DNA from: Symbiodinium natans
Lineage: Eukaryota; Sar; Dinophyceae; Suessiales; Symbiodiniaceae
Length of the DNA stretch: 64,000 nt
Direction: 5' to 3'
Assembly: GCA_905221605.1 (NCBI GenBank)
Contig: CAJNDS010002364.1
Location: 1-64,000, forward strand
A model generated the notes under the pieces. It saw nothing but the letters and a program-made list of their open reading frames with translations. It was not told the origin of the DNA and made no database searches. This document shows positions 20,483 through 30,875 of the stretch, in pieces. Each line of letters starts with the position of its first letter. Position 1 is the stretch's first letter. A program made the translations under genes and the position numbers.

Positions 20483-21545
20483 AAGTTGAAACCTTCAACC
20501 CAGGAGAGCTTTGAGTTTTGCATTCGATTTGCCCCACAGCAGATCCATCACGCAGTGTTCTCGTCCACGCGCCGAGTCTCCAACAGCGATCCGGTAAGAG
20601 AGCCGCAAGAGTCTTGCATCGTTGTATCTCCCTTCTGAGCCGGGCGGGCCTGCCACCAAGATGGCAGCAACATGCACCCAATCATGGCTTGTAATTGTAG
20701 TGTTTGACTTGGTGCCTACCACTTTACAATGGGGAGGCGGAACATGCGCGCACAGTTACGGCTTCGAAGTATGGGGAAAGCCGCCCCACATAGCAGGAGA
20801 AAAACTTGAAACGGTCCATATGCAGGTTCTTTTGGGGTGCTTTGGGGCCATCTGAGTTGCGAGCAAGTCGACATTTCGAACGGGTCCCGGCCGCACTCAA
20901 ACTCGAGCTTCCCCAGTAGTAAGTACCCTGATTTCCCCTTCTTGTTTGTTGTGTTTCTTGTTTGTTGTGTGCGGGCGTAGATTCCCTTACCAAAGCCACG
21001 ACCCAAAAAGTCATGGCTCACCAAGCACAGCAGCCGCAACCCCACTACTCATGGTACGTACCTCCCAACCTACACGAGCCACGTCCTCAGGGCGCGGGGC
21101 AGTCGTGTTTCCTGCCGCACGTCGTCCCGGAGATGACCAGCCCTTCGAGCCGTGCAAAGGCGGACCGAACAGCCCGAAGTTGACGGTTTAGGGTTTAGGG
21201 TTGGCCGTAAAAAAAGGTTTAGGGTTGAGGGTTGAGGGTTAACCCGAAAGCCTCAAACACCCCAAAAGCATCCCAAAGCCTGATCCTCTTGCTGGTACCC
21301 CAGGGATTGCACGGTCTGAGCGGGATGCTTCGAAGACTCCATCACTATCGTGGGAAGGGTTTGCAGCATTCAGTATATCAAACGCAAGCCAAAAAACCTT
21401 GAAAAGCGACGGGGCCACCGGAAAAGCGACAGTCCCCCCACCCTTCCATCACCCTTTGAATAGCGTTTAGACGGGCGCGCATATGCTATACGTTTATATT
21501 CGTTCAAAAATCTCAACATGTTTTGTTGCCTCATTACATTGCTGC

Positions 21546-21642
21546 CTTGTTCTATTATTATAATATATATATTATTATATTATATATATTATTATGTTAT
21601 ATATATATTATTATATTATATTATATATATTATTATAGTATA
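21546..21642. repeat. AT-rich (TATATTATTA)n microsatellite
   Basis: About 95 bp of A and T only, built from TATTA and TATATAT units. It is the most AT-rich stretch seen. Confidence 0.9.
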
Positions 21643-21755
21643 TGGCAAAGCTTCCGTGATTGGCTACAAGGCTTTGTGAAGCTCTGAGCCCTAGTTTAAG
21701 TTTTTTCGAGGCTCGAGGCCCAAGGATTACATAGCAAGATGCCTTAAACGCCTGT

Positions 21756-21818
21756 TTCGGGTTTAGGGTTTAGGGTTTAGGGTTTAGGGTTTAGGGTTTA
21801 GGGTTTAGGGTTTAGGGT
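21756..21818. repeat. TTTAGGG array
   Basis: Nine near-perfect units. Confidence 0.9.
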
Positions 21819-22132
21819 ATGCTGAGAAGCACCACGCAGCCTGAAGTTTTGTCAGCTGGTGCCTGGGCAGCCACCCCGAAGTCCAACACGCCTTGCTCCG
21901 CCCGGGCCCCTGAATCAGGGCTTAGCGTTTAGGGTTTAGGGTTTAGGGTTCAGGGTTTAGGGTTTAGGGTTCGTGGGCAGCACCGAAGTCATCTCTTGGT
22001 CTGTGGGCCGTCGCCGGGCGCCTCGCTGCCTTGATTGCAGGTTTTTATGAAATGAGCGCAGGCCACAGATTCAGATCAGGCGGCCGTAGGGCGACGGGCT
22101 GCGGGTTTAGGTTTAAGGTTTAGGGTTTAGGG

Positions 22133-22414
22133 TGATGAAGTTCAAGTTCGAGGTGTAAAACCCGCTCTTTGAGGCTGCATATCAACATCTTGTCCTGCTG
22201 TCGGGCATGAGCTTGTCGCAACCGCCGGACTTTTCTCAACTCACGGTTCCATGAGCTCTCCGTAACCTGCATGGCTTGGGCCATCTGCGCGATCTCTGTG
22301 CATGGGAAGCCTACACTCTGACCGCCGGGATGCCTTGAGCATACGGCAGCCCGAAAGTGCAAGTTGAGAGATTGCTGCTGACTGGTGCTTGAAACAAAGA
22401 GGCGCTGCAAAACA
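22133..22414. repeat. Direct duplication, copy 1 (282 bp)
   Basis: This segment is repeated at 23011-23292, an offset of 878 bp. I find a single difference (AAGTTCG versus AAGTCCG). A TTTAGGG array ends exactly at its left edge. It carries the first ~90 codons (minus strand) of the frame at 22485-23282, so the 5' part of that gene is present a second time downstream of its 3' end. Confidence 0.9.
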
Positions 22415-22484
22415 CCCCCCGTTTCGCAGACCGCAGGGCGAGGCCTGCGAAATCACTTGCAGTGCATCATCAGCCCCCGCCGCC

Positions 22485-23282
22485 CTAGCCGTAGCCACCA
22501 GCGCTGGCCTCAGATCTTTCCATCGAAAGGCCTTCTTGTTCCTCACTATCACTATCGGATCCTATGTAGAACTCGCCGTGCTGTCTTGCGCTACCGTCCC
22601 ATCCGTCTCCATGCATGTTGTAGTAAAAGCTCTCGAGGAATGGAGATGATGCTTCCGTCAGTGACATCGCGGCTTCCTTCCATGTCCACAGGTTATCACG
22701 CAGAGGTTGCACCAGGTACGTCTGACCATGTCGGCGGACATCCTGCGTCACAGTCTGAACCCCAGAGCTCCGTACCGAAGGTGCTTCGGCTTGCTTTCGC
22801 TTCAGAACGGCTGACTCTTGTGATGCAGGTGTACCTCGGCAAGCGACTGATTCCGGAGCGATTGCTTGCGTATGTTCATAATCCATCATCTGGAGTGTCC
22901 TCCTGCCTCCCCCCGGCACACCTCGTCCTCGTCCAACATTCAATCTCACGCTGTCTATGTCGCCATTGCCCACCACCCCTGTCTCAGCGTGAGCCGCAAG
23001 GCTCTTAACCTGATGAAGTTCAAGTCCGAGGTGTAAAACCCGCTCTTTGAGGCTGCATATCAACATCTTGTCCTGCTGTCGGGCATGAGCTTGTCGCAAC
23101 CGCCGGACTTTTCTCAACTCACGGTTCCATGAGCTCTCCGTAACCTGCATGGCTTGGGCCATCTGCGCGATCTCTGTGCATGGGAAGCCTACACTCTGAC
23201 CGCCGGGATGCCTTGAGCATACGGCAGCCCGAAAGTGCAAGTTGAGAGATTGCTGCTGACTGGTGCTTGAAACAAAGAGGCG
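22485..23282 (-). CDS. Unknown minus-strand protein exon
   Basis: On the minus strand, TTTTGCAG at 23290-23283 is a good acceptor. It is followed by about 265 open codons ending in GGT TAC GGC TAG at 22485. The protein starts RLFVSSTSQQQSLNLHF. It has a basic, helix-forming stretch around residues 50-95 (MQVTESSWNREL, VRRLRQAHARQQDKM), then a Gly/Arg patch, and an acidic SDSDSEEQE near the C-terminus. No family is recognised. There is no in-frame ATG at the left edge except one in the acceptor region, so I take it as an exon. Its first ~90 codons lie in the duplicated segment. It is the only minus-strand frame in the window that I think is real. Confidence 0.5.
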   Translation of the reverse strand, partial: RLFVSSTSQQQSLNLHFRAAVCSRHPGGQSVGFPCTEIAQMAQAMQVTESSWNRELRKVRRLRQAHARQQDKMLICSLKERVLHLGLELHQVKSLAAHAETGVVGNGDIDSVRLNVGRGRGVPGGGRRTLQMMDYEHTQAIAPESVACRGTPASQESAVLKRKQAEAPSVRSSGVQTVTQDVRRHGQTYLVQPLRDNLWTWKEAAMSLTEASSPFLESFYYNMHGDGWDGSARQHGEFYIGSDSDSEEQEGLSMERSEASAGGYG

Positions 23283-23292
23283 CTGCAAAACA
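23011..23292. repeat. Direct duplication, copy 2 (282 bp)
   Basis: Near-identical to 22133-22414. Its right edge is followed immediately by a TTTAGGG array starting at 23293, mirroring the array that ends at the left edge of copy 1. Confidence 0.9.
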
Positions 23293-23356
23293 TAGGGTTT
23301 AGGGTTTAGGGTTTAGGGTTTAGGGTTTAGGGTTTAGGGTTTAGGGTTTAGGGTGT
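23293..23356. repeat. TTTAGGG array abutting duplication
   Basis: Nine units beginning directly at the right edge of duplication copy 2. Confidence 0.9.
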
Positions 23357-23452
23357 TTCTGTAGCCTTGCCTTGCTCAAATAGAATCAATTATTCCAGAC
23401 TCAGGGTCCAATCTTAATGGCAACTGCCAGCCCCAATACAAGTCTACTGCCA

Positions 23453-23722
23453 TACTTGGAGGTTCATGGGTATTTGTAAGTGGGGTCATAAGTAGGGTAA
23501 CTACAACATGACACTACTTAGGGCACTTATATCCCTACTCTAAACCCTAAACCCTAAACCCTAAACCCTAAACCCTAAACCCTAAACCCTAAACCCTAAA
23601 CCCTAAACCCTAAACCCTAAACCCTAAACCCTAAACCCTAAACCCTAAACCCTAAACCCTAAACCCTAAACCCTAAACCCTAAACCCTAAACCCTAAACC
23701 CTAAACCCTAAACCCTAAACCC
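23453..23722. repeat. Family C element truncated by the longest CCCTAAA array
   Basis: TACTTGGAGGTTCATGGGTA starts a family C element that continues to about 23537 (TATATCCCTACT). From there about 26 perfect CCCTAAA units run to 23722. The element's right inverted repeat (ACCCATGAACCTCCAAGT) is missing. Confidence 0.85.
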
Positions 23723-25463
23723 TGCACCTCCTAGTAGCCCCAAAAGATCCTAAGGTGGGCAAAGCAGGAGAAGCCACGATCCAAAAGCCCGGCCGTCACC
23801 GAGCCTGCAATGAAGGCCAGTGTGTTCACTACCAACAGCTGCAACAGGGCTTTGGGTTTAGGGTTTAGGGTTTAGGGTTTAGGGTTTAGGGTTTAGGGTT
23901 GCTCAGAGCCTGGGTTCCGAGGAAAACAGGATCTAGGGTTTAGGGTTTAGGGTTGGCGAAAACTACGCCTACATCAGCAGCAGCTGCACACGGGAGTACG
24001 TCCTGCACATGCCAGCTAACTCCTGTGCTCCTGTACTACCCTTGATTGGCTGAGTTCCGACCCTAAACCCTAAACCCTAAACCCTAGACCCTAGACCCTA
24101 AACCCTAAACCCTGCTTACACCTTCGAGCTCGGAGGCCGAAGACTTGCCAACTCCAACGTCGAAGTGCGGCGCCCAGTAGAGCACACCGCAGGCACACAG
24201 CAGGAAAACAGATGTACCCCAAACCCTAAACCCAAAACCCTAGACCCTAGACCCTAAACCCTAAACACTCCTAGGGTCAAGAAGATAGATGGGTTGGTTG
24301 ATGCGAAGTTGCTCCACAAGAATCCGCGATGCGGCGACGAGTGGCACGAAAGGGGGGCATCAAGCCGTCACTCACACCCCCTGAGCCCTAAAAAGCCCTG
24401 ATGGCTCCGAGCAAACCCTAAACCCTAAACCCTAAATCCTAAACCCTAAATCCTAAACCCCGAACCCTGAACCCTGGCAGCCCGAAGACCAGGGAGCAGT
24501 CGGCCGCACCCTCGAGCACGCCACCCAGGCGTGTCGGACAAACAGGGGTCACCAATGCTCCGGTGATGGATGAGTTCCGAAACCCTAAACCCTAAATCCT
24601 ACACCGTAAAGCCTAAACCCTAAACCCCCAACCCTAAACCCTAAACCCCAGAACCCCAAAACCCCAGACCGCAAGCATGATGAAGGGTTCAGGGTTGAGG
24701 TTGACCCGGGGGCTTTCGGACTTTGGATGGTCCTGGAGTGGGGGGCAGATAGGATGCCAAGTGCCCAAGTGGGCTCAGTCGCTGTTGGGATGTCTCGTGT
24801 TGTTCTGAGCTTTGCGGTTTAGGGTTTAGGGTTTAGGGTTTAGGGTTTGGGGTTTGGGGTTTGGGGTTTGGGGTTTAGGGTTTAGGGTTTAGGGTTTGCG
24901 GGTGCGGCGTTCGTTCTCAGAGGCCGGTGGGCTGAGCTTGTCTTCCCATGATGCGGTGAAAGCCGGCAGTGCCTTTGCGTATATAGTTAGATCGGATCCC
25001 AGTGCCACATTCATCCGCCCTTCCTGCACACATGCACGAACATACAGACAAGACCTACGCACATGCATGAGAGAGAGAGAGAGAGAGAGAAAAACAAAAA
25101 AAAAGACAATAGAGGCGAGAGAAGAAGAAAGAAGACCGTTTAAAGCCCTAAGCCCCAAGAACAAATATCTACTTCGGCATGGACACGTACTCGACGCTGG
25201 ACCATGCTGGCAGGAGCCGGGCTACCTCTCCTAGGCCAGAGGCCAGCAGCTGTCACAGTTGGTGCTCTTGAAGCAGTGTTCAAGGTCAGAGCTTGAACAT
25301 GACGCGAGGATTCGGGTTTTCGGGCGAGACCGCACAAAAGTGCGTTGAAAACACGATTTAGGAGTCGATCGACCATGTGCTTCGGGGCCGTGCCACACCC
25401 AAGAAACCCTGGACCCGACACCCAAGCCAGGGCTTGCCAGAAATCCAATGTCTCGGGGCACAA

Positions 25464-25590
25464 TACTGGAAGGTTCATGGGTATTTATCAGTAGGGTTAG
25501 AAGTAGGGTAACTATCAGTAAAGCTGGTGAAAACCTTATTTAGGGTCATTGCTTGGAGCCTGACTGGTAACTACCCATGAAGCTCCAAGT
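25464..25590. mobile_element. Family C inverted-repeat element
   Basis: ATACTGGAAGGTTCATGGGT at the left and ACTACCCATGAAGCTCCAAG at the right. Confidence 0.8.
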
Positions 25591-25904
25591 AAGCTACCTC
25601 GAAACTTGGCTTCGGTACGTCTCGACATCGGCTCTACCCCTAAACCCTAAACCCTAAACCCTAAACCCTAAATTCTTCCCGAAGCGCAGGGCGAGCTGTC
25701 GTTGCCGCTGCCGGCCCGTGTCCAGGCCCAGGGCGGGCTTGGAGAGGGGCAGAGCTTGGAGGTGGTGTTTGTGTTGATTCCTTGTGGCATGGGGCATGGT
25801 ATCATCACATGCATAATCATGGCCCAAAAAATTGAATCCAGAACTAGAACATAAAGTATGGGGAGAGCGAATGCACTGTAGGAGTTTTCGACGACTCGGT
25901 AGGC

Positions 25905-26010
25905 CTTGGAGAAATTTCATATTTCCCTTCTTGGGTTTAGGGTTTAGGGCAGAGGGTCCTATTCAGGAATCTCTGTCAGACAGTTTTAACGGCCATCCTA
26001 GATGAGCAGC
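25905..26010. mobile_element. Family M element containing telomere-like units
   Basis: GGAGAAATTTCATATTTCCC at the left and AACGGCCATCCTAGATGAG at the right, with GGGTCCTATTCAGGAAT inside and three TTTAGGG-like units in the middle. Confidence 0.5.
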
Positions 26011-26142
26011 AGCGCGCGCAGTATCTTTGGCAGCTTTGGCACTAAACCCTAAACCCCCCAAAACACTAAACCCTAAACCCATGCAGCTTCTGTCTTGGAT
26101 TCGTCCGAAGCCTCGCCAGCGTGTGCGCCAGTGTGAGAGTCG

Positions 26143-26220
26143 AAACCCTAAACCCTAAACCCTAAACCCTAAACCCTAAACCCTAAACCCTAAACCCTAA
26201 ACCCTAAACCCTAAACCCTA
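26143..26220. repeat. CCCTAAA array
   Basis: Eleven perfect units. Confidence 0.95.
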
Positions 26221-26539
26221 TTCTGAAAGGATTGGCAGATTCGCCAGCTGCGGGAGGATCTGTCACTTGGCCTCAGGACATACCAGGATTGTTGAAGGCT
26301 CTAAAGTTCTGCTGGGCTGGGAGTGCACTCTTAGGGTTTAGGGTTTAGGGTTTTGGTTCTATCAGGTTGAGGCAGCTTCCTCAGTCCGTGCTCAAAAAGG
26401 GTTTAGGGTCTAGGGTGTGCACGAGGTTCACTCTTCTTCTACTGCGCAGGCCTCTGCGCAGTCGTGATCCAGGGTCTGGTGGTGTGGGGGATGGATCTCG
26501 AGGGTTTCGGGCTAAGGGCGTCGCCGTCGCGCTCGTATT

Positions 26540-26852
26540 CGAAGGTTCACAGGTAGTCAGAAGTAGGGTTTCAAGTACCCTAAATTAGGCACCACCTACA
26601 GTTGCCTTACTTACAGCCCTACTTATAACTTCCATGAACCTTCAAGTAGCCCTAAACCCTAAACCCTAAACCCTTAACCCTTAACCCTTAACCCTTAACC
26701 CTTAACCCTTAACCCTTAACCCTTAACCCTAAACCCTAAACCCTAAACCCTAAACCCTAAACCCTGAAACCCTGAAACCCTGAAACCCTAAACCCTAAAA
26801 CCCTAAACCCTAAATCCTAAACCCAACTTATAACACCCATGAACCTTCAAGT
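26540..26852. mobile_element. Family C element followed by array and a second right end
   Basis: A full family C element (26540-26647, ending CCATGAACCTTCAAGT) is followed by a 175-bp array. That array passes from CCCTAAA to CCCTTAA and back (26649-26825). Then a second copy of only the right end, ACCCATGAACCTTCAAGT, lies at about 26834-26852. The array thus sits between two copies of the element's terminal repeat. Confidence 0.75.
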
Positions 26853-26969
26853 GTGCAAGGTGCTTCTGGAGCGAGAAGTACGCCTCCGCCGCCAGGGTGG
26901 ATTCTGCTGCCGTCGTGGTCCAGCTCTCTGCGGAGGCTGAAGCCATGGTATAGGACAGTTGTATCTTCG

Positions 26970-27112
26970 GGGTTCTTGGGGAATAATTTTTTATGTGTGG
27001 GTACTAGACTAGAATTCCCTTTAAGAAACAGCTAAAATTACTATACTTCCTAAGAAACAGCAAAAAAAGTTTGTTGTGGTAGGGTTCCAAGATCAGTATA
27101 GTTAAGGCTATG
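26970..27112. mobile_element. Family H element
   Basis: TAAGAAACAGC occurs twice (27022 and 27050), and the T-rich/CCAAGATCAGTATAG part matches 4443-4545. Confidence 0.45.
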
Positions 27113-27666
27113 GGGCTACAAGGTCGGGTGTGCAGATCGTGGTTTCATATACTGTAGCTGGCAACAAAAACCTAACCCCTAAACCCCGCACCTTGAAGTT
27201 TTGAAAAGTAGTCGATGTTGGAAAAACAGACACGCGACTACTTTTCAGAAACCAACCTTTCACACCCCAAAACCCCCGCCCACTTTCACTGTCAGCGGCC
27301 AAAATCACTCCTAGCCTGCTTGAGCGAGTGCGAGAGTCGAAACCCCTGATTCCCCTGACCCCTAAACCCTAAATTTAAGAGCCTCCGGCTCAAGCCGCCG
27401 ACCCCGCTGGAGCATAGTTGAGAGGTCTAAACCCGCTCGCATGGTTCGAAGATCATCCCAGCCTGGGGTGGGGGGGGGGTGGGGGGGGTTGAGGGGGGTT
27501 GAAAACGCTGATTTTGCTGAGGGCGCCCCTACACCCCTGTGCTGTTTACGCTGTGCGGGTGGCGCGGTCCTCCACGACAAAATTGTGCACCGACCCCCCC
27601 CACCGCCCCCCCCTTTCGGGGTTTTGGGGGGGTAAGGCATGCAACACGCCGCCAGGGTCGGCGGAC

Positions 27667-27800
27667 CCGAAACCCTAAACCCTAAACCCTAAACCCTAAA
27701 CCCTAAACCCTAAACCCTAAACCCTAAACCCTAAACCCTAAACCCTAAACCCTAAACCCTAAGCCCTAAACCCTAAACCCTAAACCCTAAACCCTTAAAC
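27667..27800. repeat. CCCTAAA array
   Basis: About nineteen units with one CCCTAAG variant. Confidence 0.95.
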
Positions 27801-27934
27801 TAAACTCAAAACCCCGAACCCCCAAAAACCGCCTGCGAGGCGCACGCCGGTGGCGCCAAGGCCGAGCTGTTCGCACTGATGGAGCCCGGGGCCCTGAGCG
27901 CAGAGGTATGTTGGGTTTTCAGAAAAGATACATG

Positions 27935-28119
27935 TTTATATATATATATGTGTGTGTGTGTGATTATATATATATATATACAACCTATATCTGTATATAT
28001 CTATATAAGATCTACACACCCATATAGATACATACATACACATCCAATGTACTTCCAGCACTTAATAATTCATACTTCCACATGCACATACAAAGAAATA
28101 AGTATACATCTATATAGAT

Positions 28120-28153
<34 letters not shown>

Positions 28154-28195
28154 TATATGTATGTATGTATGTGTGTGTATCTGCACGTATAGATA
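27935..28195. repeat. TA/TG microsatellite cluster
   Basis: Runs of (TA)n, (TG)n and ATACATAC/GTATGTAT over 260 bp with partial inverted symmetry. The 122-codon frame across it is low-complexity and not a gene. Confidence 0.85.
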
Positions 28196-29022
28196 TAAAA
28201 ACACATGCGGTGGCACTCTCCTCCCTGGGTCCAGGGGCTGTAGTTAGGGTTGACTGCTGGGTTTCAAGGGTTTTGGGGGTTTAGGGTTTAGGGTTTAGGG
28301 TTTAGGGGTCATGTAAAGGCAGCAATCAAGTCCCTCGTGAAAAAGGGTGCCTCATGGGACCACGTTGCAGAAACGGCAAACTTCAGTCGGGGCAGCCGCA
28401 CAATGCTCTCCCCACACTAGACAGCATGAAAACCCTAATCCCAAAACCCGAAATCTTAAACCCTAAACCCAAAACCTACACCTTAAACCCGAAGCTCGTA
28501 GCTTGGAAGGTACGACCTGGAGCTCGAGCAGGGCACCCTGAGCCGCGGCATCGTCTCGATCTCTGGGCGCCCTGGCGCAAGTGAGAGTGCACTGGGTGGC
28601 GCAATTGAGGGGTTTTGAGGAATCTAACAATATAATAAGCCGATTATATGACTATCCAATACTAGTAGTATATTTGTAAGATGATCAGAATAGGGCTTTT
28701 GGGATTAGAGTTTACGGGTTCCGGAGTTCAGGGGGTGTGGGGTCTGGAGGTCCACGCATAAACTTGCTGTTCTTCCCGGGGCAGTGCATGCAAATCATGC
28801 AAGCTGCGCAGGAGTCCGAAGGCAACCGGGAAGACGATCAACGACGACCTCTCAGATGTCGATGTTGCGACTTGGCTCAGTTGCCAGCTCCTTTTGGGGC
28901 CGGGGCCGGGGCCGTGTTAGCAGAGTTGACATTGGCGTTCATTGGCAGCTCCAACCTTGTCGCTGCGCTTGACGTGAACCAGCGCGGAAGTTGAACAGCG
29001 GGGCCCTGTTTGGTATAGGGGG

Positions 29023-29370
29023 CCCGCTGTAAAGACAAGTCTGCCAGCTTCAGCAGGGTCCAGCAGTGCACCCCGAAGGCCCCATTTCAAGTAAAAGATG
29101 TAATCATACGCTCATCGAATAAGAGAATAAAATACCATAGTAAGACAATAATATCATTGTGTAATAATGCAGAAACGATGTCTTTAAACTAGTAGAAAGG
29201 GTTCATATTCTCTAACATAGCAATAGATGATGTCGCCCATGCCATTTCAAGGTCTTCGAATGCTGCGACACCGACGCATCTGGGGAGCTCGACCTGCACG
29301 AAGTGAAGTTCGCACTGAATGCCTTTGGCTTGTTTCCGAGCCTGGACTACCTCAGGCCTGGCCTGAACTA
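29023..29370 (+). CDS. EF-hand protein, two exons (partial gene)
   Basis: The second exon starts at 29252 (TTTCAAG|GTC). It reads VFECCDTDASGELDLHEVKF and then ALNAFGLFPSLDYL. DTDASGELDLHE is a complete canonical EF-hand calcium-binding loop (Asp at 1, 3 and 9, Gly at 6, Glu at 12), with flanking helices on both sides. A preceding exon, in frame, ends at ...CTPKAPFQ (29090), followed by GTAAAAG as donor, giving an intron 29091-29251. The sequence CCATTTCAAG stands at both exon edges (29082-29091 and 29242-29251). After LDYL the exon likely ends at CTCAG|GCCTGG (GC donor, ~29372), before a family C element. The function is a calcium-binding module, and the full protein is unknown. Confidence 0.6.
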
Positions 29371-29379
29371 CAAGGAACC

Positions 29380-29485
29380 TATACTTGAAGGTTCATGGAT
29401 AGTTATAAGTAGAGTTCTCAAACAAGGTTATAAGATAGTTGCACCATTAATGACCCTACTTACAACTACCTATGAACCTCCAAGT
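29380..29485. mobile_element. Family C inverted-repeat element in EF-hand gene
   Basis: ATACTTGAAGGTTCATGGAT at the left and AACTACCTATGAACCTCCAA at the right. It starts about 10 nt after the predicted end of the EF-hand exon, so it is probably intronic. Confidence 0.75.
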
Positions 29486-30010
29486 AGGGGTCGTACGAAT
29501 GATGGCGTATTCATGAGACGGGCCTGGGAAGCCAGAGCACACAAGGCCCAGGCTCCAGTGTCTTGGAGTGTGGGCGGAGTGTTGCACCACCCTAAACCCA
29601 AAACCCAAAACCCTAAACCCTAAACCCTGCCCTGGACTGACACGCATGTGTCTACCTACCAACCAACCAACCAACCTAAACCCTAAACCCTAAACGGTGT
29701 CAATAACTCGGACCCGAGGGCCTGCTGGGCTGTGGGCTTTGTGCTGCCACGAGCAAGCGGAAGAAGGGCACTCGAAAACCTCAATCCTAAAGCTACGTGT
29801 GCATCCCGTCAAAGTTTGGGAACGGCTGGCCATGACTTGGAGAACCCTAAAGCGACAGATGTTTGGTGTACGACATTGAGGCGAGCGCGCGCACACACGC
29901 ACACATGTGGGGGGGCTGATCCCCTAACCCTAAACCCTGAACCCTAAACCCTAAACCATAAATCCTAAACCCTAAACCCTAAACCCTACAAGCCCTGCAC
30001 GCTGGGGCAG

Positions 30011-30088
30011 GGACTGGATGGGAGACTGTCAGACTCTGGACCGCACAGCTTTCCGCAACTTGCTGGACCAGAAGCTCGGACTGCATAG
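30011..30088 (+). CDS. Candidate exon, possibly of the EF-hand gene
   Basis: CTGGGGCAG|G precedes DWMGDCQTLDRTAFRNLLDQ and KLGLH, a charged helical peptide. Its TLDRTAFRNLL part resembles the second half of an EF-hand (D-x-x-AFRNLL). A TTTAGGG array follows at 30102. It is the same strand and 640 bp downstream of the EF-hand exon. Membership is a guess. Confidence 0.3.
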   Translation, partial: GLDGRLSDSGPHSFPQLAGPEARTA

Positions 30089-30101
30089 TAGGCTCAACGC
30101 T

Positions 30102-30193
30102 GTTTAGGGTTTAGGGTTTAGGGTTTAGGGTTTGGGTTTAGGGTTTAGGGTTTAGGGTTTAGGGTTTAGGGTTTAGGGTTTAGGGTTTAGGGC
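30102..30193. repeat. TTTAGGG array
   Basis: Thirteen units with one shortened unit (GGGTTTGGGTTTAGGG). Confidence 0.95.
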
Positions 30194-30764
30194 TAGTAGG
30201 ATGCTAGGCAGGCCCTCGAGGCATGACATATCTTCCCTTATGGGGATTCAGGCCCAGGAGACCGGGCGGGATCATCTGCAGGATTTTTTCTCCGAGGGTT
30301 TTCATGGCCATCCTAGGATACAGGGTGTAAGTAGGGCTTAGGTTTTAAGTTTAGGGTTTAGGGTTTAGGGTTTAGGGTTTAGGTTTTGTTGAATGTGAAG
30401 GAGTTGTTCGCTTTGCCCTTCCTGCACATATGTCCAGCCACGCTTGGCATTTCCAAGCACTCTAAACCTAAATCCTAAACGCTAAACTCTAAACCCTAAA
30501 CCCTAAACCCTAAACCCTAAACCCGCTGTGTTTTTAACGACAGGAACAGCCCCTAAAAAACCTAAACCCTCCGAACCCTCTTCTCTCCCCTGCGGCAACA
30601 AAAACAACACACGGAAGCTGTGCCAGGAAAAGAAGGAGCGCCCCCACGTCGATGAGGCGGCCGCGGACTGTGCCATACGCACGGCGAGGCTGCCCCCAAT
30701 TGAATCCGATTCTTGTTTTGGGGATAAAGTCGGTAGACATAAAGAGACTATATACAACAAATAT

Positions 30765-30840
30765 AATATATATATATATACGTATCTATCTATCTATCTA
30801 TCAATCTATCAATCTATCAATCTATCAATCTATCAATCTA

Positions 30841-30872
<32 letters not shown>

Positions 30873-30875
30873 TGT
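30765..30875. repeat. TATC/CAATCTAT microsatellite
   Basis: (TA)n, then (TCTA)n, then five CAATCTAT units, then (TCTG)n and (TCTA)n. Frames across it are Ile/Tyr/Ser repeats. Confidence 0.9.

Larger units (their letters stand above)
17535..22132. other. Repeat-dense stretch, no confident gene
   Basis: Arrays at 17653-17700, 17876-17940, 18040-18085, 18575-18610, 18715-18750, 19101-19135, 19978-20028, 21186-21240, 21756-21818, 21928-21970 and 22105-22132. Elements of families E, B, M, G and D are listed separately. Unique stretches that could hold exons are 18755-18870 (open in both strands, so ambiguous), 20490-20690 and 21013-21180 (a frame starting MAHQAQQPQPHYSWYVPP). None is assignable. 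Confidence 0.5.
23723..29022. other. Repeat-dense stretch, no confident gene
   Basis: Arrays at 23852-23900, 23935-23955, 24060-24113, 24222-24262, 24415-24475, 24582-24660, 24818-24898, 25638-25672, 26143-26220, 26649-26825, 27667-27800, 28277-28310 and 28435-28495. A (GA)n tract lies at 25068-25090. There are G/C runs at 27470-27500 and 27593-27625. Elements of families C, M and H are listed separately. Possible but unassigned coding lies around 28780-28990, where three frames are open and the signal is ambiguous. Confidence 0.5.

Noticed and set aside
22385-23008. 207-aa plus-strand frame
   Set aside because: Antisense of the minus-strand exon at 22485-23282, which has the better acceptor and an acidic, protein-like composition. 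I cannot fully exclude the plus frame.
23352-23375. CTGTAGCCTTGCCTTGCTCAA as a relic of the dinoflagellate spliced leader
   Set aside because: It shares GTAGCC and GCTCAA with the leader but has too many differences between them, and no retro-copied gene follows on that strand.
23537-23722. A true chromosome end
   Set aside because: Unique sequence and other elements continue on both sides, arrays of both orientations are intermixed, and variant units are local. These are interstitial arrays.
27879-28247. 122-aa Tyr/Ile-rich frame
   Set aside because: Covers a TA/TG microsatellite and has no domain-like region.
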